Shown: positions 32,836 through 42,200 of the stretch, one piece after another
Layout: each line of letters begins with the position of its first letter
How positions within the stretch are numbered: the stretch's first letter is position 1
Origin: JBHGBM01 sp041946965
GTDB lineage: Bacteria; Acidobacteriota; Terriglobia; Bryobacterales; Bryobacteraceae
Length of the DNA stretch: 64,000 bases
Assembly: GCA_041946965.1 (NCBI GenBank)
Contig: JBHGBM010000017.1
Location: forward strand, 1 to 64,000
Reading direction: 5' to 3'
Position numbers and translations under genes: made by a program
Notes under the pieces: generated by a model
What the model saw: the letters and a program-made list of their open reading frames with translations, nothing else
Databases searched by the model: none
Told to the model about the DNA's origin: nothing

Positions 32836-33603
32836 TTACCCCAACAACTCGCGCGCGTTCTCCGAGAGGATCCCCTGGGTTTCAGCCTCCCCGAGTCCCG
32901 CTTCTCTCATCTTCAGAAGCGCTGACTCGAAGTAGTAGAAGGGGAAGTACGAGCCGAACAACACGCGCCGGGGAGAGACCTGTTCCGCCAGCCGCGCCAC
33001 GCCGCCGACACCCTCCAGCATGGCAATGTCGAAGAGGATGCCGGGCACGGCGGCAAGGGGCCGGATGGCCTGCGGACTGACGGCGCGAAGCCCGTTCAGC
33101 AGCACCAGCCGCAATTGCGGAACCGCGCCCGCCAGCTTCGGCAGTCCGGACAAGTCTACCGGCGGCGCCTGCATCAGCGGGTGCTGCACGCGGGCGTCTT
33201 CCATCTGCGCCGCAATCTGCACCACCAGGCCGCGCGCGCCTGCCATCCGCAGGAGTTCTCCGGCCGCCGGATCCTCCAGCGTGTAGCCATGGTAATTCGG
33301 ATGCAGGCGGATGCCGCGCATCTTGTAGTCCTCATGGCAGCGCCGCAGCTCCTCGCGCCAGTCGGGCAGTTTCGGATTCACCGAACCGAAGGGCGCGAGC
33401 AAACCCTCGCCGTGGCGGCGGCAGTCCCGGACCAGACGCGCATTCGCCCCGCCGATGTCCTTGTGAAAAACTCCTTCGAAGCTCCCGGTCCACGCCTGCG
33501 CGACGCCGTACCGCCGCAGCCGCGCCGCCAGCGCCGCGGGCTCGTCATCCGGCAGCCGGCGAAAGGGCCAGCGGCCAAGGTACACGTTGGCATCGACGAT
33601 CAT
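32836..33603 (-). CDS. Amidohydrolase (metal-dependent TIM-barrel hydrolase)
   Basis: A 255-residue member of the amidohydrolase-2 family, to which sugar lactonases and 6-methylsalicylate-type decarboxylases belong. It begins MIVDANVYLGRWPFRRLPDD, where the usual HxH has become NVY, so a metal ligand may be lost. Later motifs are GIRLHPNYHGY (conserved His) and VLFGSYFPFYYFES near the end (the normal SDYP-type Asp is not obvious). These substitutions suggest altered catalysis. The start is ATG 33603, in an ATGA overlap with the preceding amidohydrolase; a long in-frame upstream extension is a shadow. It is short for the family and unusually paired with a better-conserved relative. Confidence 0.8.
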   Translation of the reverse strand: MIVDANVYLGRWPFRRLPDDEPAALAARLRRYGVAQAWTGSFEGVFHKDIGGANARLVRDCRRHGEGLLAPFGSVNPKLPDWREELRRCHEDYKMRGIRLHPNYHGYTLEDPAAGELLRMAGARGLVVQIAAQMEDARVQHPLMQAPPVDLSGLPKLAGAVPQLRLVLLNGLRAVSPQAIRPLAAVPGILFDIAMLEGVGGVARLAEQVSPRRVLFGSYFPFYYFESALLKMREAGLGEAETQGILSENARELLG

Positions 33604-34481
33604 ACGCTCATCCCCTTGGCCCGCATGATGGGAGCGAGCAGGCGCCGCAGGTTGCCCCCCAGGATGGCTGCGCGCGCCGCCTCGGGAATGTCCGCGCCCA
33701 TCACCTTGGCGAGCTGCGAGGCGAAGCTCCGCCCACCCACGTCGCTGCCGTAGAGGACCCGCTCCGCGCCCAGTTCCCGCACCGCGGTCTCGGTGAACCC
33801 CGCCGAGGGATCCGATCCTGCCAGGTCCACCGTAACGTGCCGGAGCGGGCGCACCGAGCGAATGCCCCGCTCCCAATCCGCGCCCGTGTGTCCGAGGATC
33901 ATTCTGGCGCGGGGATGGCGCCGCGCCAGTTCGGCGAATTCCTCCGGCGTGGATTCGCCAGGCAGGTTTCCCTGAATCTTCAGATAGGTGTGCTGGAAAA
34001 CGATGGCTTCCAGCCCCGCGGCGCGCTCCACGATGGGGTCGAGCTCCGGCGCGTTGCAGTGTTTCGCGATCCACAGCTTCACGCCGATCATGGGGCCGTC
34101 GCGCACGCAGCGGTCGAACTCGCGCAGGCTGGCCTCCACGTGGTTGGGATTCAGGTAGACTTTGCCCAGGATGCGCTCCGGAGCGCGGCGGATGGCCCGC
34201 AGCACCTGGTCGTTGGCCTCGCGAAACTGCTCGGGCGTGGGATCGGCCTCCACCGGCACAGACAGCACGCAGCGCTCCACCCCCATGCGGTCCGCGAAGC
34301 GGATCATGGCATCGGCGCGTTCCTCCGGCGTGGCGCCCGGAAACCCCATCAGATGGCAGTGCAGGTCCCAGATGCCGCGTGGCAGCTCAACCTGGGCGGC
34401 GCCGGCGAGCGGCGTCAACAGGCAGCCCCGCAGAAACCCGCGCCTTCTCAGGCTTTGGCCAGTTGCGAGCGCTTCGCCCAT
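33600..34481 (-). CDS. Exported amidohydrolase-2 family protein
   Basis: A 293-residue amidohydrolase with the metal motif DLHCHL near residue 39, the probable strand-4 Lys in GVKLWIAKHC, ILGHTGADW and a terminal YGSDVGGRSF (Asp of the family motif). A leader with a twin-arginine-like RRRGFLRGCLLTPLAGAA precedes it. The 5' end overlaps the DegT gene by 34 bp and the 3' end overlaps the next amidohydrolase by ATGA, so three genes form one unit. Related enzymes hydrolyse sugar lactones (for example L-fuconolactone) or decarboxylate aromatic acids. The choice here is open. Confidence 0.85.
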   Translation of the reverse strand: MGEALATGQSLRRRGFLRGCLLTPLAGAAQVELPRGIWDLHCHLMGFPGATPEERADAMIRFADRMGVERCVLSVPVEADPTPEQFREANDQVLRAIRRAPERILGKVYLNPNHVEASLREFDRCVRDGPMIGVKLWIAKHCNAPELDPIVERAAGLEAIVFQHTYLKIQGNLPGESTPEEFAELARRHPRARMILGHTGADWERGIRSVRPLRHVTVDLAGSDPSAGFTETAVRELGAERVLYGSDVGGRSFASQLAKVMGADIPEAARAAILGGNLRRLLAPIMRAKGMSV

Positions 34482-35752
34482 ACCTTCTCGAAGGCCTTCA
34501 CGTACTGCTCGATCAGCTCGGGAGCGTCCACACGGAACACCGGCAGCCGCACCGACTGCCGGTTCACCTGCGTGGTGCCCGCCAGGTCATTCGGGATCAC
34601 GGGCGGATGGTGCCACCACTTGGCCTCCGAGTACAGCGCGTACTTGTGCTGCTCGTCGTAGGCGCCCGGCCCGGCGGCGACGCCTTCGGCGCGCAGCGCT
34701 TTCACCAGCGTCTCCTTCGGGCAGCCGGCCTTGGCTTCGTCGATGAACACCATGTGGCTCCCCCAGTAGACGCGTTTGGCGTCCGGCCGGCAGTACGGCA
34801 CGGAGAGGCCCGGCAACTCCACCAGCCGGGCGGTCAGCCGCCGCACCTGGCGGTCCTCGAGCGCCGTCTGCTCATCCATGCGGCGAAGCTGCCTTCGCGC
34901 CAGCGCCGCCGCCAGCGAATGAATGCGGAACTTCGGCCCCATGCCGGTGCCCTGGTACTTGCGATACGGGCTGTCGGCGGGGAAGCCGCCCGCGAGTTCA
35001 TAGGCCCCGAACACCGTGGCGCGCTCGTAGTATTCGCGCGTCTGGTACGTGCCGCTGCCTCCCTCGATGGCGGGGAGGATCTTCGACGACTGGTGGCTGA
35101 ATATCCCCATGGCGCCCCACGTGCCCATGGGCCTGCCCTGGAGCGACGCCCCCTGCGCCTGTGCCGCGTCCTCCAGCACGATGAGGCCGTGCTTCCCGGC
35201 GAAGTCGCAGATCTGGTCCATGTCGCAGGGGTTGCCGAACGAGTGCATGGGGATCACTGCCCGCGTGAGTTTCGTCAGCCGCTTGGCGGCGTACTCCAGG
35301 TCGAAACACATGGTGCGCGGGTTGATGTCGATGAACACCGGCACGTACTGGAACAGGTGCATCGGCGCGGTCGTCGCCCAGGCCGTGTAGGAGGGCGCCA
35401 TGATCTCGCTGCCCGGCGGAAGATTGAGCGCGAAGAACAGCGACATGAGCGAGGAGGTGCCGCTCGAATGCGCCTTCACGTAGGGAACCTTGAGGTACTC
35501 TTTCAGCTCTTTCTCAAAGGCGGGAATCTCGCCATACCACCGGCCGTTTTCGAGCAGATCGAGTATCGCCTGCTTCTCTTCCTCGCCGTAGCGCGGCCAC
35601 TTGGTGATCTTGGCGATTTCGGCCGCGGGCAGGGTCACCGCTTTCGGCCCGCCCTCGAGGGCCAGTGCTTCCTGCGCCCCCCGCGCCAACGCCGCCGCCG
35701 TGCCGCTTCCGACGAACAGCCGCCGGGTGCTGCCCCTTCCGTTGTTCGGCAT
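34448..35752 (-). CDS. DegT/DnrJ/EryC1-type aminotransferase with Tat-like leader
   Basis: A 434-residue PLP-dependent aminotransferase of the sugar-aminotransferase fold (fold type I). Conserved pieces are AHSSGTSSLMSLFFAL (cofactor phosphate region), PMHSFGNPCDM, VLEDAAQAQGA (Asp to the pyridine nitrogen) and FSHQSSKILPAIEGG with the Schiff-base Lys near residue 225. An unusual feature is the N-terminal STRRLFVGSGTAAALARGAQ, a twin-arginine-like leader on an enzyme normally found in the cytoplasm. It heads the minus-strand unit that continues into two amidohydrolases. Such proteins make amino sugars or act as 3-keto-sugar dehydratases. No sugar-nucleotide genes are nearby, so the role is unclear. 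Confidence 0.87.
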   Translation of the reverse strand: MPNNGRGSTRRLFVGSGTAAALARGAQEALALEGGPKAVTLPAAEIAKITKWPRYGEEEKQAILDLLENGRWYGEIPAFEKELKEYLKVPYVKAHSSGTSSLMSLFFALNLPPGSEIMAPSYTAWATTAPMHLFQYVPVFIDINPRTMCFDLEYAAKRLTKLTRAVIPMHSFGNPCDMDQICDFAGKHGLIVLEDAAQAQGASLQGRPMGTWGAMGIFSHQSSKILPAIEGGSGTYQTREYYERATVFGAYELAGGFPADSPYRKYQGTGMGPKFRIHSLAAALARRQLRRMDEQTALEDRQVRRLTARLVELPGLSVPYCRPDAKRVYWGSHMVFIDEAKAGCPKETLVKALRAEGVAAGPGAYDEQHKYALYSEAKWWHHPPVIPNDLAGTTQVNRQSVRLPVFRVDAPELIEQYVKAFEKVWAKRSQLAKA

Positions 35753-35837
35753 AACGTACTCCTGTCTCGGAAGAAGGCTATCAATTCAAAGCCGAAAAGA
35801 CAATGGCGCGGCGCGCGGGTAGAATCGTAGGCTCCGT

Positions 35838-36037
35838 TGGAAGCGCCTGGACGGCTTCGCTTCGGCTCACGCCGGATACACGGGCGGCGAGTTTGTCACC
35901 AGGCCCCTGGTCTTCAGCGGGTCCGAACTCGAATTGAACTACTCCACCTCGGCCGCGGGCGGCATCCGGATCGAGGTCCGGGACGCCTCGGGACAGCCTC
36001 TCCCCGGCTTTGCGCTGGCCGACGCGCCCGAATTGCT
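35838..36037 (+). pseudogene. C-terminal fragment of a secreted glycoside-hydrolase-like protein
   Basis: About 66 codons read as the C-terminal jelly-roll tail seen in exported hydrolase-like proteins: WKRLDGFASAHAGYTGGEFV, then GSELELNYSTSAAGGIRIEV, then a GQPLPGFALADAPEL segment. No start codon or upstream catalytic part exists, and the last strands of the domain are missing. It lies in the gap between two divergent genes. I take it as a relic left by a deletion or rearrangement. Confidence 0.5.
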
Positions 36038-36081
36038 TCACGTGAAAGTCCTGACGCTGCGGCCGGGAGTAAAATGGTCCC

Positions 36082-37344
36082 GTGGAAAGCACAGCGGATC
36101 GTATGGAGTCGGCCCGCGCCGAGCTGCACCGCGTGCTCCAGAGTGAAGCGTTCCGCAACTCCGAGAGCCTCCGGCATCTACTCTCGTATCTCGGCGAAAA
36201 GTCCCTGGGCGAGCATGTCGAAGAGCTGAAGGAGTACACCATCGGCGTCGAGGGCTGCGGTAAGCCGCCCAGTTACGATCCGCAGAAAGACGCGTCGGTT
36301 CGGGTGCAGATGGGCCGCCTCCGGCAGAAACTCGACGAATATTACCGCGGGGAAGGCGCGGCGGACCCGGTCGTGCTCGATCTGCCTAAAGGCCGGTTCG
36401 TAATCCTGTATCACGCACGGGCTGCCGCGGCGGGCGCGCCCCGGCCGCGCCGTCCATGGCGGCCAGCCTCCATCTTGCCTGCCACGGCGTTGCTGTGCGT
36501 GCTGCTGATCGCCGCCGTAGCCTGGGCGGTCTGGCTGATGCGCAGGCTTCAACAGTACGAAGCCGAGTTGGCGGTCGCCAGCCAGGCGCATACCATGTCG
36601 GAAGCGTCCCCGTTGTGGGGGCCGTTTCTGTCACATAAGGTACCTACCGTTGTGGTCTTCGGCAGCCCGCCGTTCTTCGCCAGCGGCAAGCACGGGCTGT
36701 TCGTCCGCTTTTTCAACCTAAGGGATCCCGACGATGCACGCTCGAGCCCGGATTTCGCGGCTGTGGATGCCAGGGTGGGACCGCTGCTCGGACCGCGCTA
36801 CGATTACGCCTCGATGGGAGATGCCGTCGCCGTTCAGCGGCTGACATCTTTCTTTGGCTCGGCGGGTTTCGCGCTCAAGGCGCTGCCCGCGCACCTGGCC
36901 GCCTGGAACTCGATCAAAGACGGCAACCTGATCTTCGTGGGTGCGTGGCGGATGCACCCGCAACTGCGCCGGCTTCCGGTGACGCAGGATTTCGAACTGG
37001 GCGCCGACGAGCAGATCCACAACCGGCGCCCTCAGCCCGGCGAGCAGCAGGTCTACACCACCCCGTCGCATCGCAACAGCATGACGTACGCCGTGGTGGG
37101 CGCCTTCCCGGGGCTGAATCCGGGCCGCGAGGTTCTGGTACTGACGGCTCACAGTTCGCCGGGAGCCATCGCGGCCGCCGAGTTCATCACCACGCCGGAG
37201 ACGCTCCGGATTGCCCAAAGCCGCATGGGACTCTCCCACTCCGGACCGCGCAAACACTTTCAGATGTTGCTGCGCATCTATGTCGATAACGACGTCCCGG
37301 TCAAGACCGAATACGTGACCCACCACCTCAACAGCTCCCAGTAA
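36082..37344 (+). CDS. Membrane-bound regulator with TolB-type N-terminal domain
   Basis: A 420-residue protein. Residues 10-115 match the DNA-binding-like domain found before TolB-like repeats in many acidobacterial proteins (ESLRHLLSYLGEKSLG, then ELKEYTIGVEGCGKPPSYDP, VRVQMGRLRQKLDEYY and LPKGRFVILY). One transmembrane helix follows (about 135-160, LLCVLLIAAVAWAVWLM). The remaining 250 residues form an extracytoplasmic domain with no recognised family. This suggests a one-component sensor: outside domain, membrane helix, inside effector. The start is GTG 36082; ATG 36103 is an alternative. A stem-loop follows the stop. It sits upstream of the GH2 gene and could regulate it or the divergent unit. 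Confidence 0.66.
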   Translation: MESTADRMESARAELHRVLQSEAFRNSESLRHLLSYLGEKSLGEHVEELKEYTIGVEGCGKPPSYDPQKDASVRVQMGRLRQKLDEYYRGEGAADPVVLDLPKGRFVILYHARAAAAGAPRPRRPWRPASILPATALLCVLLIAAVAWAVWLMRRLQQYEAELAVASQAHTMSEASPLWGPFLSHKVPTVVVFGSPPFFASGKHGLFVRFFNLRDPDDARSSPDFAAVDARVGPLLGPRYDYASMGDAVAVQRLTSFFGSAGFALKALPAHLAAWNSIKDGNLIFVGAWRMHPQLRRLPVTQDFELGADEQIHNRRPQPGEQQVYTTPSHRNSMTYAVVGAFPGLNPGREVLVLTAHSSPGAIAAAEFITTPETLRIAQSRMGLSHSGPRKHFQMLLRIYVDNDVPVKTEYVTHHLNSSQ

Positions 37345-37348
37345 GCTA

Positions 37349-37370
37349 CCGTTACAAACCCTGGTAACGG
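37349..37370 (+). terminator. Stem-loop after the regulator gene
   Basis: CCGTTAC (37349-37355) and GTAACGG (37364-37370) form a perfect 7-bp stem with an 8-base loop, right after the regulator stop codon. There is no U-tract, so the call is moderate. Confidence 0.4.
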
Positions 37371-37434
37371 GCGCGGGCACGGCGAACAGGCGTAGGATGG
37401 TTCTCACGGCGCTGTGTGGCGCCGGAGCCGAACT

Positions 37435-39258
37435 ATGCGCAAAAGAATCCTGTTCACCTTCTGCCTTGGCGCCATGGCCTGTTGGGCGCAGACCCCCGAC
37501 ATCCCCGTCTCCATCCTGGCCGAGCCGGCGATGTTCGACGACGGCCAGGATGCGATGCACAGCCGCTTATTTCGAACGACAACGGCCCGAACCCAAGTCG
37601 ATCTCGCCGGCTGGTGGGAGTTCGCCAGCGATCCCGGCGACGCGGGCGAGACGCGTGGTTACCCCGCCCGCTTTCCCCAGCCCGAAACCAGGCTCTGGGT
37701 GCCGGGGACGTGGAACTCGGTGGCGCGCTACTGGAACTACGTCGGGGTTGGGTGGTACCGGCGGCGGTTCGATCTTCCCGCCGGAGGCAACCTGCGCCTT
37801 CATTTCGGAAGCGTGTTCTATCGCGCCAAGGTGTGGCTGGACGGGCGCCTCCTCGGCGAACACGAGGGCGGGTACCTGCCCTTCTGGTTCACCGTCAGTG
37901 AAGCCGCCAAGGGCGCGCACACCATCGTGGTCCGGGCCGATAACCGGCTTGGCGCCGCTACCGTTCCGAAAAGCAACACGGATTGGTTTCCCTTCGGCGG
38001 CATCGACCGGCCGGTGTATGCCGAGATCGTGGCGCCGGTCTTCATCGAGCGGTTCCACGTGATCCCCTCGGCGATCACGGCGGCCAGGGCCGAGCTGGCG
38101 GTGAAGGTTTTCGTGCGCAACCTGGGCAGCGCGGAAGCGGCAAAGGATGTGGCGTTCAGTGTGGATGGCGCCGCGCTGTATTCGGCAAAACACCGCATCG
38201 CTCCGGGCGCCTCGGAACTGGAGTTCCGGGCAGCGCTGGACCAGCCGCGGATGTGGTCTCCGGCCGGCCCGAACCTCTATTCGGCCCGGCTGGCGCTCGG
38301 CACCGACGACCAGTTCACGCGGTTCGGCGTGCGGCAGATCCGGGTGGAGGGGGTAAACATCCTGCTCAACGGCGAGCGCATCAAGCTGCGCGGCGTCAAT
38401 CGCCACGAGGATCACCCCGATTGGGGCTCGGCGTCGCCGCCGCACATGATCCGGCAGGATCTCGAGATCATCCGGCGCCTGGGCGCCAACGCGGTGCGCG
38501 CGCACTATCCGCTTCCGGAACTGTTCCTGGACTATTGCGATCAGCACGGGCTGCTGTTCATGAGCGAAGTGCCCGCGTGGCAGCAATCGGCCGAGCAGCT
38601 TGCCAATGCCGAGGTTCAGCGGAAGATGCTCGGGAACTTCGAGGAGATGGTGGCGCGCGACATGAACCACCCCAGCATCCTGACCTGGAGCCTGGGCAAC
38701 GAGTGGCCGCAGCCGGATCGCTCCTACGACGTGATCCGAAGCCTGGCGGAGCGGGCACGCCCCGCCGACCGCACGCGCCTGTTTACCTTCGTGACCGGCG
38801 GCGGACGCGCCTTGCGGGTGCACGAGCTGGTAGACGTCATCAGCGTCAATTGGGCGCGCTACCAGTGGTACGATCCCTTCACCGTACTGGACCGGGCCGA
38901 GGGCGAGAAGAGCATCGCCGAGCTTGCTCTGCTGCACGAGCGCTACCCCAACAAGCCCGTGATCATGACGGAGTTCGGCGGCGCCGAATCGCAGGCAGGC
39001 TGGCACAATTGGGGAAACGTGAAGTGGAGCGAGGAGTTTCAGGCGCGCAACGTGGAGGATTCCGGAAGATACGCGCTCGATCAGGAGTGGATTTCCGGCG
39101 GCTGCGTGTGGCAGTTCTGCGATACGCGCAGCGCGCCCGAACGGGTCCTCGCCGGCAGGTTGCACGGCTGGAACGGCAAGGGCGTGGTGGATGCTTACCG
39201 CAGTCCGAAGCTGGCGTTTTACCGCTTGCAGCAGGTATTCCGGCAGCCCGGGCGGTAA
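37435..39258 (+). CDS. Exported glycoside hydrolase family 2 (beta-glucuronidase/galactosidase-like)
   Basis: A 607-residue retaining glycosidase. After a signal peptide (MRKRILFTFCLGAMACWAQT) come a sugar-binding jelly-roll (about 40-200, WVPGTWNSVARYWNYVGVGW), an immunoglobulin-like domain (about 205-300) and the TIM barrel (about 305-607). The acid/base Glu is at about residue 423 in SLGNEWPQ and the nucleophile Glu at about 513 in MTEFGG. NRHEDHPDWG is the usual family signature. The start is ATG 37435; an in-frame ATG at 37414 is less likely as it precedes the leader. It ends 8 bp from a convergent receptor gene. It should remove beta-linked uronic acid or galactose-like units in the periplasm. 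Confidence 0.92.
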   Translation: MRKRILFTFCLGAMACWAQTPDIPVSILAEPAMFDDGQDAMHSRLFRTTTARTQVDLAGWWEFASDPGDAGETRGYPARFPQPETRLWVPGTWNSVARYWNYVGVGWYRRRFDLPAGGNLRLHFGSVFYRAKVWLDGRLLGEHEGGYLPFWFTVSEAAKGAHTIVVRADNRLGAATVPKSNTDWFPFGGIDRPVYAEIVAPVFIERFHVIPSAITAARAELAVKVFVRNLGSAEAAKDVAFSVDGAALYSAKHRIAPGASELEFRAALDQPRMWSPAGPNLYSARLALGTDDQFTRFGVRQIRVEGVNILLNGERIKLRGVNRHEDHPDWGSASPPHMIRQDLEIIRRLGANAVRAHYPLPELFLDYCDQHGLLFMSEVPAWQQSAEQLANAEVQRKMLGNFEEMVARDMNHPSILTWSLGNEWPQPDRSYDVIRSLAERARPADRTRLFTFVTGGGRALRVHELVDVISVNWARYQWYDPFTVLDRAEGEKSIAELALLHERYPNKPVIMTEFGGAESQAGWHNWGNVKWSEEFQARNVEDSGRYALDQEWISGGCVWQFCDTRSAPERVLAGRLHGWNGKGVVDAYRSPKLAFYRLQQVFRQPGR

Positions 39259-39266
39259 CCGGGTGT

Positions 39267-42200
39267 TTAAAACATGAGCCGCAGGCGCGCCGCCAGAAAG
39301 CGTCCGGCGGTGCCCGCGTCCTGCGCGGCCTGCGAGCCCATCTCGCCGAACCGCCGCGTGGCCTGAATCTGCGCCACGGTGCTGGGCGCCGAGATGTTCG
39401 CCTGCGGCGGATTGAAATTCGGGTGGTTGAGAACGTTCAGCATGCTTAGCTGAAAGTCGAGATGAGTATGTTCATTCACCCGCACTAGCCGCTTGGTGAA
39501 GTTGAGATGCTGGGTGTTGAGTCCCGGCCCCTCAATCGTATTCACGCCGCAGTTCCCGAAGCGCCCGATATTGGCCGGCGGCATCACGAACGCATCGGGA
39601 TTGAACCAGCGGTTGATGCGGCGCTCCGAGGGCGGAAGGTTGGGATTCGCGATGCAATCCGGACGCAGGCCGCTCGTGGTGCCGATGCCGGCGAGGTCGC
39701 GCCCGCTCATGGTCGCGTTTACGTAGCGCCCGGTCTCCATGAAGAACATGGAGGATACGGTCCACCCTCCGGCGATCTGATTCAGCACTGCCGGCAGCCT
39801 GTGACGCCGGCCGGCGCCGAACGGGAGTTCCCAGATCACGGAGCCGTTGACCCTATGGCGGACGGCATACGGTTCGCGGCCGCGATCGCGGCGGCGGTCG
39901 AAGGGGTTCTCGAGAGTGGGGCCGAGATCCGAGCGCGCGTCGCCCACGTCCGAGATGAGGTTGCTCCAGGTCCAGGCCGCCTGGAAGTACAGCGCGCGTC
40001 CGAACCGCCGTTCCACCTCCGTCTGTAGCGCGTGGTAGATCGAGTTGCCGCCGTTCTCGGAGAACAGCAGGACCCCGTATTGCCGGTACGGCCGCCGGCT
40101 GCTGCTGAACGGCGTCGTACTCGGCAGCGGGACGTTCACCTCCTTGGTGTAAACCAGGCTGGTTCCCTTGGTGCCGATGTAGGAGAGCCGCACTCCGACG
40201 TCGCCGAATTCGCGCTCGAGGGTCAGGTTCCACTGCTGCGAGTAGGGATTGCGCAGGGCGACGTTGAAGCCGTTTGCCGTGATGGTGCCGCTGCTCCCCG
40301 ATTCTCCGAACGGATTGGGAAACACGTACTGCGGCGCCCGCCTGTTGGTGTTCTGGAAGATCTCGCTGTAAGCGTACAGCGGGCCGGCGCTCGGGCCGGC
40401 GACCGAAAACCCGAAATCGTCGATGAACATGCCGTAGCCGGCGCGGATCACTGTCTTAGGGAGCGGCCGTATGGCCAGGCCAATGCGGGGCACGACGTTG
40501 TTCTTGTCAACGGCGCGCAGCGACTGCGGGTATCCCGCTTCGCTCGCCTTCACGATGCTGATGCCCGGAAGCCGCGGGTTGATCTTGCCCGAGTTGAGCG
40601 CGGGGTCCGGCACCACCAGCGCCATGGTGCGGGGGTCGAGGTTGTACATCAGGCCTTCGCTGTCGGTCACCGGAGACTGGTACTCGTACCGGGCGCCCAG
40701 GGTGAGGGTGATCTTTGAACTGGCCCGCCACGCATCCTCGAAGAAGTAATACCAGCTCTTCCCGCCGATGTCCTGATATTCGCGATAGGTGGCGCGGGTC
40801 GCGCGCTCGGGCAGGCCGAGGAGGAAATCGGCGTAGGAATTCCCGCTGAAGAACCCGTTGAAGGCGAAAGTTCCAAAAGTGCTCGATGACATATTCACAC
40901 CCTCGGTGCCGTTGTGGACGAGATCGACGCCCCCTTTGAAGGTGTGCCTTCCGCGGATCCAGGTCAGGTTGTCCGCCAGGGTCCAGGAGTGGTAGCGGTC
41001 CACGGTGTGGTTGGTGGACTGTGCGGCGGTCACCTGCCCGCCGCCGCTGAAGGTGAACGCCGGCATGCCGCGATAATCGCCCGGCGGCGTGAGACCCTGG
41101 ATGCCGGTGTACCGCAGCACCTCGATGCCGCTGAGCGCGGCGAGTACCTGGTTGGGGCTGCTCTGTCTTCCGAACCGGAATTCGTTGATCAGCGAGGTTC
41201 CGAACGAATGCGTGTCGGAAAGCACGAACGTAGGGCCGCGGCGGTAGCCGTTGCGCACAGGGATAGTGGGCAGGTTTTCATTCGGCTCCTGAACCGCACC
41301 GCGCCAGGAATAGCGCGCGTACAGCATGTTCTGGTTGGAGAGTTTCTGGTCCAGGCGCGCCTCCCAACGGTTGGCGATGTTTCTCCCCAGCATCTGGGTA
41401 CGGTGGTTGTTGGTGGTGAGCACGCCGGGGTCCCCGGAGTTCGGCAGCGGATAGAAGCGCTCCTGCACGCGTAGCGAAACGGGGCTGAAGCGGCTTGCCG
41501 GAATCGCGTTGCCGGGGAAGGGGATCCCCGTGGCGGGGTCGGTGATCGCGGCAAATGCGGAAAAATCGCCCTGGCGCATGGCGGGCGTCGGCACGGTGGC
41601 GTTCAGCGGGGTGGCGCCCGGAACGCGCTGGCCGAACAGAGAAATCATGAAGAACGTCCGGTCCCGGCCGTTATAGAGCTTGGGAATGAAAACGGGGCCG
41701 CCGACGACGGCGTTCGCCGTGTGGGTTTTCGAGCTTGGCTTCTTTGCGGTGAAGAAGTCCCGGGCGTCCAGCGCCGAGTTATTGTGCTGGTAGTATGCCG
41801 ATCCGCGCAGTTGGTTGGTGCCGCTCCTGGTAACAATGGAAACCACTCCGGGAGCTTGAAATTCGGCGCTGTTATTGCTGCCGTGCACGCGCACTTCCGC
41901 CACCATCTCGGTAGTGTTATGGGTTCCGGTCAGCGGAGTGCTGCTGCGCGGGGCGGCAATGCCGTCGATCATCGTGTCGGTCTGGGCCGCGCGGGCGCCG
42001 TTGAAGGCGTAAGTATTGATGCTGACGCTCTGGGCGCCGGGCATGGTGAGCAGATAGGCGAAGGTGGACTCGTTGCTCAGGATGGGCAGGTCGCGGAGCT
42101 GGCGAGCGCTCCGTGTATCGGCGATCTGGGCCGTTTCGGTCTCAATGACGGGCGTGGAAGCGCTCACCTGCACTTCGACAGACGTGCTCCCGACCTCCAA

